Shown: positions 1-7,597 of the stretch, in pieces
Layout of the letters: each line of letters begins with the position of its first letter
How positions within the stretch are numbered: position 1 is the stretch's first letter
Assembly: GCA_020435965.1 (NCBI GenBank)
Contig: JAGQYS010000033.1
Location: 1 to 42,576 of the forward strand
Source of the DNA: Flavobacteriaceae bacterium
GTDB lineage: Bacteria > Bacteroidota > Bacteroidia > Flavobacteriales > Flavobacteriaceae
Direction of reading: 5' to 3'
DNA length: 42,576 nucleotides
Position numbers and translations under genes: made by a program
Notes under the pieces: model-generated
Databases searched by the model: none
What the model was told of the DNA's origin: nothing
Seen by the model: only the letters and a program-made list of their open reading frames with translations

Positions 1-1
1 T

Positions 2-29
2 GAGATTCTGAAACAAGTTCAGAATTACA
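2..29. repeat. Short palindromic repeat, GAGATTCTGAA family
   Basis: Left arm GAGATTCTGAA and right arm TTCAGAATTACA with a 5-nt loop. It differs by one base (ATTACA for ATGACA) from the copy inside paaH at 6619-6646. Confidence 0.8.
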
Positions 30-42
30 TTTATTTTATATT

Positions 43-60
43 AACTAATGTTTGTTAGTT
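43..60. promoter_or_regulatory. Putative operator, left copy
   Basis: AACTAATGTTTGTTAGTT matches the palindrome in front of paaE (14237-14254) at 14 of 18 positions, with the same length and identical outer half-sites; only the central four bases differ. It lies beyond the 3' end of the paa operon, so it probably controls a unit to the left of the window, for example paaK or a transporter. That target is a guess. Confidence 0.5.
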
Positions 61-70
61 TTTAATTCCT

Positions 71-136
71 GTCATTGCGAGGACGAAGGACGTGGCAATC
101 TGTTGATGAGATTCCTTCTCTTCGTTCGGAATGACG
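71..136. repeat. Composite palindromic repeat (GTCATTGCGAGG type)
   Basis: It begins GTCATTGCGAGGA and ends with the arm GAGATTCCTTC...GGAATGACG. It closely resembles the element at 9848-9916 between paaG and paaD. It sits just beyond the paaY stop codon. Confidence 0.8.
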
Positions 137-144
137 TTTTATTT

Positions 145-741
145 TTACTTTTTCATAAATTCTCGAAGCGTATCATAAACCCCTTCTTGAACTTTCATGT
201 TATCTGGCACCTCCCTTAAGGGCTCAACTTCCTTCAAGCTATCATAACACTCTCTTGGTAACTGCTGATACAATTGTGTGCCTTTTGTTTTCCAATCAAT
301 CATCTCATCGGTTACTTGCTTCACCACTTTTGCTGGGTTGCCAACCACCAAACTTCTATTTGGTATCTTAGTTTCAGCCTTAACAAAAGCCATCGCTCCT
401 ACAATACTCTCATCACCAATTACGGCATCATCCATAATCACAGTATTCATTCCTACCAATACATTTCTACCAATATTAGCTCCATGAATAATGGCTCCAT
501 GACCTATATGAGCACTTTCTTTTAGCGTGATAGACTTACCAGGAAACATATGTACTGTGCAATTTTCTTGAACGTTTACTCCATCTTCTAGAATGATTTG
601 TCCCCAATCTCCGCGAATGGCAGCTCCAGGACCTATGTAACAGTTTTTGCCGATGATGACATTTCCAGTCACTGCAGCCAAAGGATGCACAAAACTGGTT
701 TCGTGTACTACTGGTATGTATCCTTTAAAACTGTAAATCAT
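145..741 (-). CDS. paaY: PaaY-like hexapeptide-repeat protein (gamma carbonic anhydrase fold)
   Basis: 198 residues, the usual length for PaaY/CaiE. Residues about 15-125 are left-handed beta-helix hexapeptide repeats (V-I-I-G-K-N, I-G-P-G-A, I-G-H-G-A, V-G-M-N-T), with His residues at HMF, HIGHG and IHG in the positions that bind metal in gamma carbonic anhydrases. PaaY in E. coli and Pseudomonas is reported as a thioesterase that removes dead-end CoA adducts of the phenylacetate pathway; that role here is inferred from family and operon position. It is the last gene of the operon, separated from the crotonase gene by about 116 bp that hold two palindromes. The ATG at 741 is the only sensible start. 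Confidence 0.85.
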   Translation of the reverse strand: MIYSFKGYIPVVHETSFVHPLAAVTGNVIIGKNCYIGPGAAIRGDWGQIILEDGVNVQENCTVHMFPGKSITLKESAHIGHGAIIHGANIGRNVLVGMNTVIMDDAVIGDESIVGAMAFVKAETKIPNRSLVVGNPAKVVKQVTDEMIDWKTKGTQLYQQLPRECYDSLKEVEPLREVPDNMKVQEGVYDTLREFMKK

Positions 742-754
742 GAGCCCCTTTTAA

Positions 755-842
755 TTTCCCCAGAGGGGAAAAATACTGTTGTGTTCTTACTGTTATGTTG
801 TTACTCATTCTACTTTGTATTTGATCCTTCCCTCTGGGAAGG
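755..842. repeat. Inverted pair of short palindromes
   Basis: Two perfect stems lie in the paaY-crotonase gap: TTTCCCC-AGA-GGGGAAA at 755-771 and CCTTCCC-TCT-GGGAAGG at 826-842. The loops are reverse complements, so the two units are in opposite orientation. The second is followed by TTAGGATGGGC, which looks like part of the repeat. Confidence 0.75.
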
Positions 843-858
843 TTAGGATGGGCTTTTA

Positions 859-1608
859 TTATTTATACTTTTTTAATGTGTCTTTAGTAAAAACACTCAA
901 CACTAATCTTCCGCTAATTTTTGCACGCTTTATAAGTAATTGGTCCCAATCTTCAGTACCTCTCCAAAACATAGTTTTCATTTCACTCATGGCTTTTGGG
1001 TTGTATTTACTTAGGTTTTCTGCAAATGTTGTTACTGCTTCGTCCAATTCTTCTGTGCTTTCAAGTACTTGTGTAAACAAGCCTTTATCTTTTGCCCATT
1101 GCGCAGAATAAAATGTATTGGCATCGATGGCAATTTGCGACATGGCGCTCAAACCCAGTTTTCTTTGTACAGCTGGACCAACCACAAAAGGGCCAATACC
1201 TACATTCAATTCGCTTAATTTTATAGAAGCAAATTTTGTTGCCATGCAATAATCGGTTGCAGATGCCAAACCAACCCCTCCTCCAACGGTTTTACCTTGT
1301 ATGCGTCCAATAATAAATTTTGGACATTTACGCATAGCATTAATGACGTTGGCAAAGCCTGAGAAAAAAGCTTTTCCCATTTCTTCATTACTGATATCTA
1401 CAAGCTCTTCAAAACTAGCTCCAGCACAAAAGGTTCGATCTCCACCACTTTTTAGAACGATAACTCTAATGCTCTCATCTTCACCAGCTTTTGTAATGGT
1501 TCTTGCTAATTCTGTAAGTAAGTTTGAAGGCAATGAATTATGTGAAGGGTGGAAAAACTCTATATATCCAACCTTATTTTTAATGTATTGTTTAACGTAT
1601 GGTTCCAT
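859..1608 (-). CDS. Enoyl-CoA hydratase/isomerase family protein, PaaF position
   Basis: 249-residue crotonase-fold protein with an oxyanion-hole segment FCAGAS (60-65) and a GGGVGLA motif (109-115). Context suggests the 2,3-dehydroadipyl-CoA hydratase step (PaaF), just downstream of paaZ with only 3 bp between stop and start. However, the first catalytic Glu of classical hydratases (GGGCELA) is Gly113 here; the second Glu (LSEL, E133) is kept. The GGGxGL...LSE pattern resembles LiuC-type crotonases more than E. coli PaaF. The crotonase assignment is firm; the substrate is inferred, so no symbol is given. Confidence 0.75.
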   Translation of the reverse strand: MEPYVKQYIKNKVGYIEFFHPSHNSLPSNLLTELARTITKAGEDESIRVIVLKSGGDRTFCAGASFEELVDISNEEMGKAFFSGFANVINAMRKCPKFIIGRIQGKTVGGGVGLASATDYCMATKFASIKLSELNVGIGPFVVGPAVQRKLGLSAMSQIAIDANTFYSAQWAKDKGLFTQVLESTEELDEAVTTFAENLSKYNPKAMSEMKTMFWRGTEDWDQLLIKRAKISGRLVLSVFTKDTLKKYK

Positions 1609-1611
1609 AGT

Positions 1612-4107
1612 TTAAATAAGTCCAAATTGTTCAAAATGATGGTTTAAATGTTTTCTGTCTAATAAATACCATTCGTATCTATTCATATCTCCAAACACCA
1701 TATTTTTTAATACAGCTTCAGGATTATCTTTAAAAAATGCTTTATATGCTTCTCTTGCTTCAACAAATTTTAGCTTTGCTGTTTCTAAATTATCATGCTT
1801 TAACGTATCTAAGGTGTTTTTTTCTAGCAAAGGAAAATTTGTGTTCCTCGGGAATTTGTCATAATTGTATAGACTAGCATGTACCTTTTCCAAAATTTTC
1901 TCCGGTGTTGACACTTCAAAATCTTGAATCTCTCCAGAAGCAATTCTATAAGTATATTCTAAATGTTCAATCATGTGCTGTGGCGTCATGATTCCCCATT
2001 TAGGTTTTGTGTTTGCTGTCAATTTTGAAAGACATTCTGAGATTTTTTCATCGGTCATATCTACAAATACGTTTTGCTTTTTCTGAACCATGGTCAAAAC
2101 AGTTGCCACTGCTACCAGTTCATCCTCAGCATCAAAAACCTCAGCAAACCACTTTACAATTCCGCTAGGATGTTCAGCACCATTAACATCTCTGTCAATT
2201 TTCTGTTTACACGTTAATCGTACATAAATAGTGTCATTATGATAAAGTGGTCTTAGGAATCTACATTCTTCCAATCCATAATTAGCAGACACAGGGCCTT
2301 TATTAGGATATACAAACAATCCAGCAGCAGCAGCTAAAATAAAATAGCCATGAGCAGTACGCTTTTCAAAAATGCTTCCATCTAAAGATGTAATATCTGT
2401 ATGCGCATAAAAATGATCCCAAGTTAGGTTTGAGAAATTGATAATATCAGAATCTGTAAGCGTTCGTTTATGGGTTTTTATTGACATTCCAGGTTGAATG
2501 TCTTCCCAATGGTATTTAAAAGGATGTTGTTCTGCCTCTGTATAAGCACCTCCTTGTTGATATATTCCTGTAATTTCGGTTATTGTTGTTGGTGTGCCTT
2601 GTATTGCTGTACGCTGCAAATAGTGCTTTACACCTCGCATGCCACCCATTTCTTCTCCTCCTCCAGCACGTCCTGGACCTCCATGAACCAAGGTTGGTAA
2701 TGGTGAACCATGACCTGTACTCTCTTTAGCGTTTTCTCGATTCAACACTAAAATACGACCATGATGACTTGCAGCATTTACCACATATTCCTTAGCAATC
2801 TTGTCGTCATTTGTAATAATTGATGATACCAAGGAACCTTTACCCATTTGAGATAAAGTAATGGCTTCCTCCAAAGTTTTATATGGCATTATGGTACTTA
2901 CTGGACCAAAGGCTTCCCGTTCGTGAACTGCTAAATTATCAAAAGGATGGTCTTCTCGTAGTAGTATTGGACTAATAAACGCTCCTTTTTTAGCATCTGC
3001 TCCAACAGTTTCAATTTTATCGAGATTTCCATAAACGATTTTAGCTTTTTTAGCAATATCAGACACACTATTTCGGACTTCTTCAACTTGTTGTTTGCTA
3101 ATCAGAGAACCCATTCTAACTTCTTTGAGCCTTGGATCACCAATAGTGACTTTATCTAATGCTTTTCCTAATGAAATCTGAACATCTTCAACCAGATTTT
3201 CAGGAACGATAATACGACGAATTGCAGTACATTTTTGTCCTGCTTTGACTGTCATTTCTTTTCTAACTTCTTTAATAAAAATATCAAATTCTTGTGTTCC
3301 AAGAACGGCATCTTCACCCAAAATAGACGCATTTAAAGAATCGGCTTCCATAGTAAAAGGCACAGCCTCTTGAATGATTCTAGGATGCGCTTTTAATAAT
3401 CTTCCTGTTGCAGCTGAGCCAGTAAACGTAACTACATCTTGAGATTCTACTGTATCTAAAATTGTTTTAACTGTTCCGTTGATGATTTGTAAAGCACCAT
3501 CAGGTAAAATGCCTGAATTGATTATTTCTCGTGCCACAGCTTCTGCTAAATATGATGATGAAGGAGCAGGTAATACAACTGCAGGAACTCCAGCCATCCA
3601 GTTTACTGCACACTTTTCTAACATTCCCCAAACTGGGAAATTGAATGCATTAATATGGACTGCCACTCCTTTCTTAGGCACCATAATGTGATGTGCCATA
3701 AAGCGTCCTCCACGAGACAAATCGATTGGATCACCTTCAACATGATACGATTGATTTGGGAATAATTTTCGCAATGATGCATTGGCAAACAAATTTCCAA
3801 ATCCACCTTCAATATCAATCCAACTATCCACTTTGGTTGCTCCTGTTCGATAACTTAACTCGTAAAATGCATCTTTCTTTTTGGTAAGATATAATGCTAA
3901 TTTTTTGAGCATATTACCTCGCTCTTGAAAGGTCATTTTACGTAAGGCACCACCTTTTTTTCTTCCATAATTGAGGATTTCAGGAATATCCAAACCTTCA
4001 ATGGCGACGCTTGCAAATGCCTCACCAGTAATAGCATCGTGGATTGGTTGTCCTTCTTCTTTTCCTGTTGTCCATTGTCCTTGGACGTAGTGTTGTATTT
4101 TTTCCAT
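1612..4107 (-). CDS. paaZ: PaaZ bifunctional aldehyde dehydrogenase / oxepin-CoA hydrolase with C-terminal DUF1569-like domain
   Basis: 831 residues from the ATG at 4107; a TTG six bases upstream lies next to a palindrome and is less likely. Residues 1 to about 510 are an aldehyde dehydrogenase with catalytic E254 (FTMEAD) and C293 (GQKCTA), close to E256 and C295 that I recall for E. coli PaaZ. Residues about 530-680 are an R-hydratase (MaoC) domain with the D564...H569 pair in DHFYAH, which hydrolyses oxepin-CoA. E. coli PaaZ ends near residue 681. Here about 145 further residues resemble a DinB-like DUF1569 domain (WGIMTPQHMIEHL, LLDRKHLNHHFEQFG). The extension is in frame with no repeat at the joint, so it looks like an established fusion. 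Its role is unknown. Confidence 0.9.
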   Translation of the reverse strand: MEKIQHYVQGQWTTGKEEGQPIHDAITGEAFASVAIEGLDIPEILNYGRKKGGALRKMTFQERGNMLKKLALYLTKKKDAFYELSYRTGATKVDSWIDIEGGFGNLFANASLRKLFPNQSYHVEGDPIDLSRGGRFMAHHIMVPKKGVAVHINAFNFPVWGMLEKCAVNWMAGVPAVVLPAPSSSYLAEAVAREIINSGILPDGALQIINGTVKTILDTVESQDVVTFTGSAATGRLLKAHPRIIQEAVPFTMEADSLNASILGEDAVLGTQEFDIFIKEVRKEMTVKAGQKCTAIRRIIVPENLVEDVQISLGKALDKVTIGDPRLKEVRMGSLISKQQVEEVRNSVSDIAKKAKIVYGNLDKIETVGADAKKGAFISPILLREDHPFDNLAVHEREAFGPVSTIMPYKTLEEAITLSQMGKGSLVSSIITNDDKIAKEYVVNAASHHGRILVLNRENAKESTGHGSPLPTLVHGGPGRAGGGEEMGGMRGVKHYLQRTAIQGTPTTITEITGIYQQGGAYTEAEQHPFKYHWEDIQPGMSIKTHKRTLTDSDIINFSNLTWDHFYAHTDITSLDGSIFEKRTAHGYFILAAAAGLFVYPNKGPVSANYGLEECRFLRPLYHNDTIYVRLTCKQKIDRDVNGAEHPSGIVKWFAEVFDAEDELVAVATVLTMVQKKQNVFVDMTDEKISECLSKLTANTKPKWGIMTPQHMIEHLEYTYRIASGEIQDFEVSTPEKILEKVHASLYNYDKFPRNTNFPLLEKNTLDTLKHDNLETAKLKFVEAREAYKAFFKDNPEAVLKNMVFGDMNRYEWYLLDRKHLNHHFEQFGLI

Positions 4108-4114
4108 AATCAAT

Positions 4115-4130
4115 GCCTGCGCAGGCAGGT
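4115..4130. repeat. Palindrome 7 nt upstream of paaZ start
   Basis: GCCTGCGCAGGC plus an extra CAGG forms a hairpin on the coding (minus) strand, flanked by GATA on the 5' side and A-TTGATT-ATG on the 3' side. The same layout occurs before paaE, paaH and paaI. It is also the downstream boundary of the GIY-YIG gene. Confidence 0.75.
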
Positions 4131-4136
4131 ATCCTA

Positions 4137-4457
4137 TTAATTATTATTTCTAAATATCTTATTTCCCAAATTCCAGTTCATACTCAAATCAGACCAGTTT
4201 GGATTTATTTCTTCAATCAACTTGATTTTCCACTCTCTTTTCCATTTCTTGAATTGGATTTCTCTTGTTGATGCTTCTTCTCCATTATTATATTCTTCAA
4301 AATAAACCAATTTATCACAATTATATCTTGCGGTAAATGCCTTTGGATAAATCTTCATTTTATGTTCTTTTACTCTCTCGTCAATATTATCCGTTAATCC
4401 AATATAAATCAACCCTTTTGGTTTATTTGCCATTATGTAGACATACCAAAGTTTCAT
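4137..4457 (-). CDS. Small GIY-YIG nuclease family protein
   Basis: 106 residues forming a single GIY-YIG domain: YVYIM near the N-terminus, then GLIYIGLTDN, an Arg in the following helix (DERVKEH) and a candidate catalytic Glu in EASTREIQFKKW. This is the small stand-alone YhbQ/UvrC-N-like family that is often multicopy in Bacteroidota (recalled, not checked). It has no evident role in phenylacetate degradation. It is wedged between paaJ and paaZ, with a CCTGC/GCAGG palindrome on each side (4115-4130 and 4474-4493). This suggests a late insertion of the gene together with the repeats. Confidence 0.85.
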   Translation of the reverse strand: MKLWYVYIMANKPKGLIYIGLTDNIDERVKEHKMKIYPKAFTARYNCDKLVYFEEYNNGEEASTREIQFKKWKREWKIKLIEEINPNWSDLSMNWNLGNKIFRNNN

Positions 4458-4473
4458 TCTTTTTAATTATGAG

Positions 4474-4493
4474 ATTCCTGCCTACGCAGGAAT
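4474..4493. repeat. Palindrome containing the paaJ stop codon
   Basis: Stem ATTCCTGC / GCAGGAAT with loop CTAC, preceded by GAG. The stem is identical to that at 13023-13042, where the loop is TTTC. The TAG stop of the thiolase lies in the loop, and the last thiolase residues (I-P-A) are encoded by one arm. Confidence 0.85.
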
Positions 4494-5693
4494 TCGTTCT
4501 ATCACGCACGCATAACCCTGTCCTAAACCTACACACATTGTAACCAATGCATATTTTTTTTCTGTTTCTTTCAACTCTAAAGCTGCAGAATATGTGGTTC
4601 TTGCCCCTGTAACACCTAAAGGATGACCAATAGCAATTGCACCTCCATTTGGGTTTAGCCTTGGGTCGTCGTCTGCCAATCCCCAAGCTCTTGTACAGGC
4701 TAATGCTTGAGCAGCAAAAGCTTCGTTCAATTCGATAATATCCATATCACTCATGGTTAAGCCAGCTTTTGCCAAGGCTTTATTTGAGGCTTCAACTGGG
4801 CCAATTCCCATAATTCTTGGCTCTACACCAACCACTGCTGAACTTACAATTCTAGCTAAAGGTTTAAGGTTATACTTTTTTACAGCATCTTTAGATGCAA
4901 TGATGGTTGCTGCTGCACCATCATTTAATCCAGATGAATTTCCTGCTGTGACACTGCCACCTTCTTTTTTAAACGCTGGTCGTAATTTTGTCAAAACCTC
5001 TCTTGTGGTATTGGGCTTTACAAATTCATCTTTGGAAAAAATGATTGGATCTTTTTTCCGCTGAGGAATTTCAACCGCTACAATTTCTTTTGCCAATCGT
5101 CCATTTTCTTGTGCTTTGGCTGCTTTCATCTGGCTCCAATACGCAAAGGTATCTTGGTCTTCACGAGAAATGTTATATTTCTCTACAAGGTTTTCAGCTG
5201 TATTCCCCATACCATCCGTTCCATACATGGCGTGCATTTTTGGGTTGATGAATCGCCATCCAAAACTGGAGTCATACATTTGAGCATCTGTACCAAAAGC
5301 ACTTGAGGGTTTAGCGATGACATAAGGGCCACGTGTCATGTTCTCTACGCCTCCAGCTATAAACAGATCACCATCACCTGATTTTATGGCGCGATTGGCG
5401 TGAATGATTGCTGATAGTCCAGAGCTACATAAACGGTTAACCGTTTCACCAGGAACGGTGAATGGCAATCCTGCCAGCAGCAGCGACATGCGTGCTACAT
5501 TACGGTTATCTTCTCCTGCTTGATTGGCGCAACCCATAATTACATCATCGTAAGCGTCTTTGGGTATGTTTGGATTTCGTTTTACAACTTCTTTAATCAC
5601 AAATGCTCCTAAATCGTCTGTTCTGACAGTAGCTAATGTGCCTTTATAGTTTCCTATTGGTGTTCTAATTCCGTCTATAATATATGCTTCCAT
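4482..5693 (-). CDS. paaJ: 3-oxoadipyl-CoA / 3-oxo-5,6-dehydrosuberyl-CoA thiolase
   Basis: 403-residue type II thiolase with the full catalytic set: C89 (NRLCSSG), H357 (GHPLG) and C387 (MCVGLGQG). It releases acetyl-CoA in the two thiolytic steps of the phenylacetate pathway. The family and operon context support PaaJ/PcaF rather than a general acetoacetyl-CoA thiolase. The native protein probably ended at about IER. The present tail I-P-A and the TAG stop come from a palindromic repeat at the 3' end. An ATG at 5693 is preceded by a TTGAAA-rich inverted repeat in place of a usual leader. Confidence 0.9.
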   Translation of the reverse strand: MEAYIIDGIRTPIGNYKGTLATVRTDDLGAFVIKEVVKRNPNIPKDAYDDVIMGCANQAGEDNRNVARMSLLLAGLPFTVPGETVNRLCSSGLSAIIHANRAIKSGDGDLFIAGGVENMTRGPYVIAKPSSAFGTDAQMYDSSFGWRFINPKMHAMYGTDGMGNTAENLVEKYNISREDQDTFAYWSQMKAAKAQENGRLAKEIVAVEIPQRKKDPIIFSKDEFVKPNTTREVLTKLRPAFKKEGGSVTAGNSSGLNDGAAATIIASKDAVKKYNLKPLARIVSSAVVGVEPRIMGIGPVEASNKALAKAGLTMSDMDIIELNEAFAAQALACTRAWGLADDDPRLNPNGGAIAIGHPLGVTGARTTYSAALELKETEKKYALVTMCVGLGQGYACVIERIPA

Positions 5694-5696
5694 TGT

Positions 5697-5748
5697 TTGA
5701 AATTGAAATTGAAATTGAAGTCGAAAATCGAAACTTCTATTTCAATTT
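5697..5748. repeat. TTGAAA-type tandem/inverted repeat
   Basis: Three tandem TTGAAA-like units on the left and TTCAATTT on the right form an imperfect long hairpin upstream of paaJ. The same family brackets the four-helix-bundle gene at 11604-11644 and 11994-12025; here it is solo, without a cargo gene. Confidence 0.7.
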
Positions 5749-5762
5749 AATATAATTTTTGA

Positions 5763-5802
5763 TGAGATTCTTCGCTCCGATAGCTATCGGAACTCTGAAT
5801 GA
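5763..5802. repeat. Palindromic repeat, GAGATTC...ATGACA ends
   Basis: Outer ends GAGATTCTTC and CTGAATGACA enclose the perfect 14-bp palindrome CCGATAGCTATCGG (5777-5790). It lies 15 bp from the paaI stop codon. Confidence 0.8.
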
Positions 5803-5817
5803 CATGTCATTTTTACT

Positions 5818-6225
5818 TTATTCTTCCCATTCTTTTTGAGTGCGATACACCACACCTTTAAAAAGTGCAACTAATTCGTCATCTCTCTTGACTTCAATAA
5901 TATTAAAGCCTAATTTATTATTTACTTTTTCTATCACAGATTCTGCCACTAAATAATCACCTTCATTTAATGCTTCTATGTGATTTATACTTGTTTCAAT
6001 AGAAACTGCATACTTGCCATGTGTATTTGCAGCAAAGCCAAAAGCTGTATCTGCTAAGGTATAACTGATGCCTCCATGTGCTTTATTCATACTATTGAGC
6101 ATTTCTTTTCTAATGGTCATGGCCACTTTACAGCGACCTAATTCACATTCTAAAATCTCGATGCCCATCCATTGACTGAATTTGTCGAGGCTTAGCATTT
6201 TGTATGGTATGTCTTCTCCTTTCAT
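5818..6225 (-). CDS. paaI: PaaI-like acyl-CoA thioesterase
   Basis: 135-residue single hotdog domain from the ATG at 6225. It carries the PaaI signature HGGISYTLADTAF (50-62), with D59 as the probable catalytic acid. PaaI hydrolyses (hydroxy)phenylacetyl-CoA to free stalled CoA. The frame stays open 11 codons further upstream, but those codons are read from the palindrome TTCCCACGAAAGTGGGAA, so the start at 6225 is preferred. That hairpin ends 6 nt before the ATG and may affect initiation. Confidence 0.88.
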   Translation of the reverse strand: MKGEDIPYKMLSLDKFSQWMGIEILECELGRCKVAMTIRKEMLNSMNKAHGGISYTLADTAFGFAANTHGKYAVSIETSINHIEALNEGDYLVAESVIEKVNNKLGFNIIEVKRDDELVALFKGVVYRTQKEWEE

Positions 6226-6231
6226 GTTAAC

Positions 6232-6249
6232 TTCCCACGAAAGTGGGAA
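6232..6249. repeat. Palindrome 6 nt upstream of paaI start
   Basis: Perfect TTCCCAC-GAAA-GTGGGAA. The CCCAC-GAAA-GTGGG core is identical to that upstream of paaH (7517-7530). Confidence 0.85.
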
Positions 6250-6289
6250 TCTGCTCAATTATTTTATTTATATGTTCATTGCGTCTGTT

Positions 6290-6322
6290 ACACCCCTAAA
6301 GTCCCCTCAAGGGGACAATTCT
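6290..6322. repeat. Palindromic repeat, CCCCT-CAAGGGG family
   Basis: ACACCCCTAAA leads into the perfect palindrome GTCCCCTCAAGGGGAC (6301-6316), followed by AATT. The same unit occurs at 7559-7589 and, inverted, at 8557-8590. Confidence 0.85.
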
Positions 6323-6334
6323 CAAGGAACACTT

Positions 6335-7510
6335 TTAAAAGAATGTTTTATTTTCTTTGTTCATTTTTCGCAATAATGGACTGCAACGATATCTATCCTC
6401 ATGATACTCATTATACAATTCATCCATTTTCGTCACACACCAATCGATGCCTTTTTCATCTGCCCAAGCCAATAATCCTTTAGGATAGTTGACTCCTTTA
6501 GTCATGGCGTTGTCTATATCCTCAGCTGAGGCAATATTTAAGAATAAAGCATCTGCTGCTTCGTTGATGAGCATGACCAATACTCTGTCGAATATTTGTT
6601 GAGCTGGTTTTTTATCATGAGATTCTGAAACAAGTTCAGAATGACAAGTAACAATCTTTCCGTTTTTATCATAATCATAGTAACCTTTTCCAGATTTTCG
6701 TCCTAAATAACCTGCTTCTGCAAAACGCTTTTGTGTGAATGCTGGTTTGTATCTTGGATCGAAATAAAAGGCTGTAAACACAGTTTCGGTTACAGTGTAA
6801 TTGACATCGTTTCCTATAAAATCCATTAACTCAAACGGCCCCATTCTAAAGCCTCCTAGTTCCTTTAAGCTCCAATCAATAGTAGCGAAATCTGCTATTC
6901 CTTCTTCATAAATTCTTAAAGCTTCTCCATAAAACGGTCTCGCCACACGATTGACAATAAATCCTGGAGTATCCTTAGCTACAGCTACCGTTTTCTTCCA
7001 ATCTTTAATGATTTGAACAGAAGTATCTAATGTTTCTTTTGATGTTTGAATTGCTGGTATGACCTCAACCAACTTCATTAAAGGCGCTGGATTAAAGAAA
7101 TGAATTCCAATACAACGTTCAGGTTTTTCCAATGATGACGCAATCGATGCTATTGATAAACTTGATGTATTGGATGCAATAATACAATCGCTAGACACAT
7201 AAGTTTCCAATTCTGAAAACACTTTCTTTTTAATATCAAGGTTTTCAATAATGGCTTCAATAGTTAGATTAGAACCAGACAAGTCTTTCAAACTATCTAC
7301 ATATTGAATGTTATCTTGAATTCTAGATTTTTCAGCTGCATCAATACGACCTTTTTCAATAAGTCGATTCAATATTTTATCTAATGAAACTTTTGCCTTA
7401 TCTAATGCTGCTTGATCTGTGTCGTATAACTTCACCTTACAACCAGAAGTTGCTGCCACTTGTGCAATACCACTTCCCATTGTTCCAGAACCGATAATTC
7501 CTATGTTCAT
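6335..7510 (-). CDS. paaH: 3-hydroxyacyl-CoA dehydrogenase, PaaH type
   Basis: 391 residues. An N-terminal Rossmann fold with GSGTMG (7-12) binds NAD, IGIHFFNPAPLMKLVEV carries the catalytic His region, and two C-terminal helical domains follow (GFIVNRVARPF; GVNYPKGLLAWADE). In the pathway it oxidises 3-hydroxyadipyl-CoA. Residues 289-298 (CHSELVSESH) are the in-frame translation of a dispersed palindromic repeat (6619-6646), placed in the linker between the two C-terminal helical domains, where an insertion could be tolerated. ATG at 7510; a hairpin repeat ends 6 nt upstream of it. Confidence 0.9.
   Translation of the reverse strand: MNIGIIGSGTMGSGIAQVAATSGCKVKLYDTDQAALDKAKVSLDKILNRLIEKGRIDAAEKSRIQDNIQYVDSLKDLSGSNLTIEAIIENLDIKKKVFSELETYVSSDCIIASNTSSLSIASIASSLEKPERCIGIHFFNPAPLMKLVEVIPAIQTSKETLDTSVQIIKDWKKTVAVAKDTPGFIVNRVARPFYGEALRIYEEGIADFATIDWSLKELGGFRMGPFELMDFIGNDVNYTVTETVFTAFYFDPRYKPAFTQKRFAEAGYLGRKSGKGYYDYDKNGKIVTCHSELVSESHDKKPAQQIFDRVLVMLINEAADALFLNIASAEDIDNAMTKGVNYPKGLLAWADEKGIDWCVTKMDELYNEYHEDRYRCSPLLRKMNKENKTFF
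6619..6646. repeat. Palindromic repeat inserted in frame inside paaH
   Basis: Arms GAGATTCTGAA and TTCAGAATGACA around ACAAG. On the coding strand it reads C-H-S-E-L-V-S-E-S without a stop or frame change. Confidence 0.9.
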
Positions 7511-7516
7511 AATATG

Positions 7517-7530
7517 CCCACGAAAGTGGG
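7517..7530. repeat. Palindrome 6 nt upstream of paaH start
   Basis: CCCAC-GAAA-GTGGG, the same core as before paaI but with different flanks (ATG on the left, TAAC on the right). Confidence 0.85.
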
Positions 7531-7558
7531 TAACTTTTAATTAAACTTCATTTTGAAA

Positions 7559-7589
7559 ACACCCCTAAAGTCCCCTCAAGGGGACAATC
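7559..7589. repeat. Palindromic repeat, CCCCT-CAAGGGG family
   Basis: ACACCCCTAAA then GTCCCCTCAAGGGGAC (7570-7585) then AATCC, between paaH and the stop codon of the ammonia-lyase. Confidence 0.85.
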
Positions 7590-7597
7590 CATCAATA

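Noticed and set aside
6226..6258. N-terminal extension MSRFPLSWEVN of PaaI
   Set aside because: It is encoded by the hairpin repeat; the start at 6225 fits the family length.
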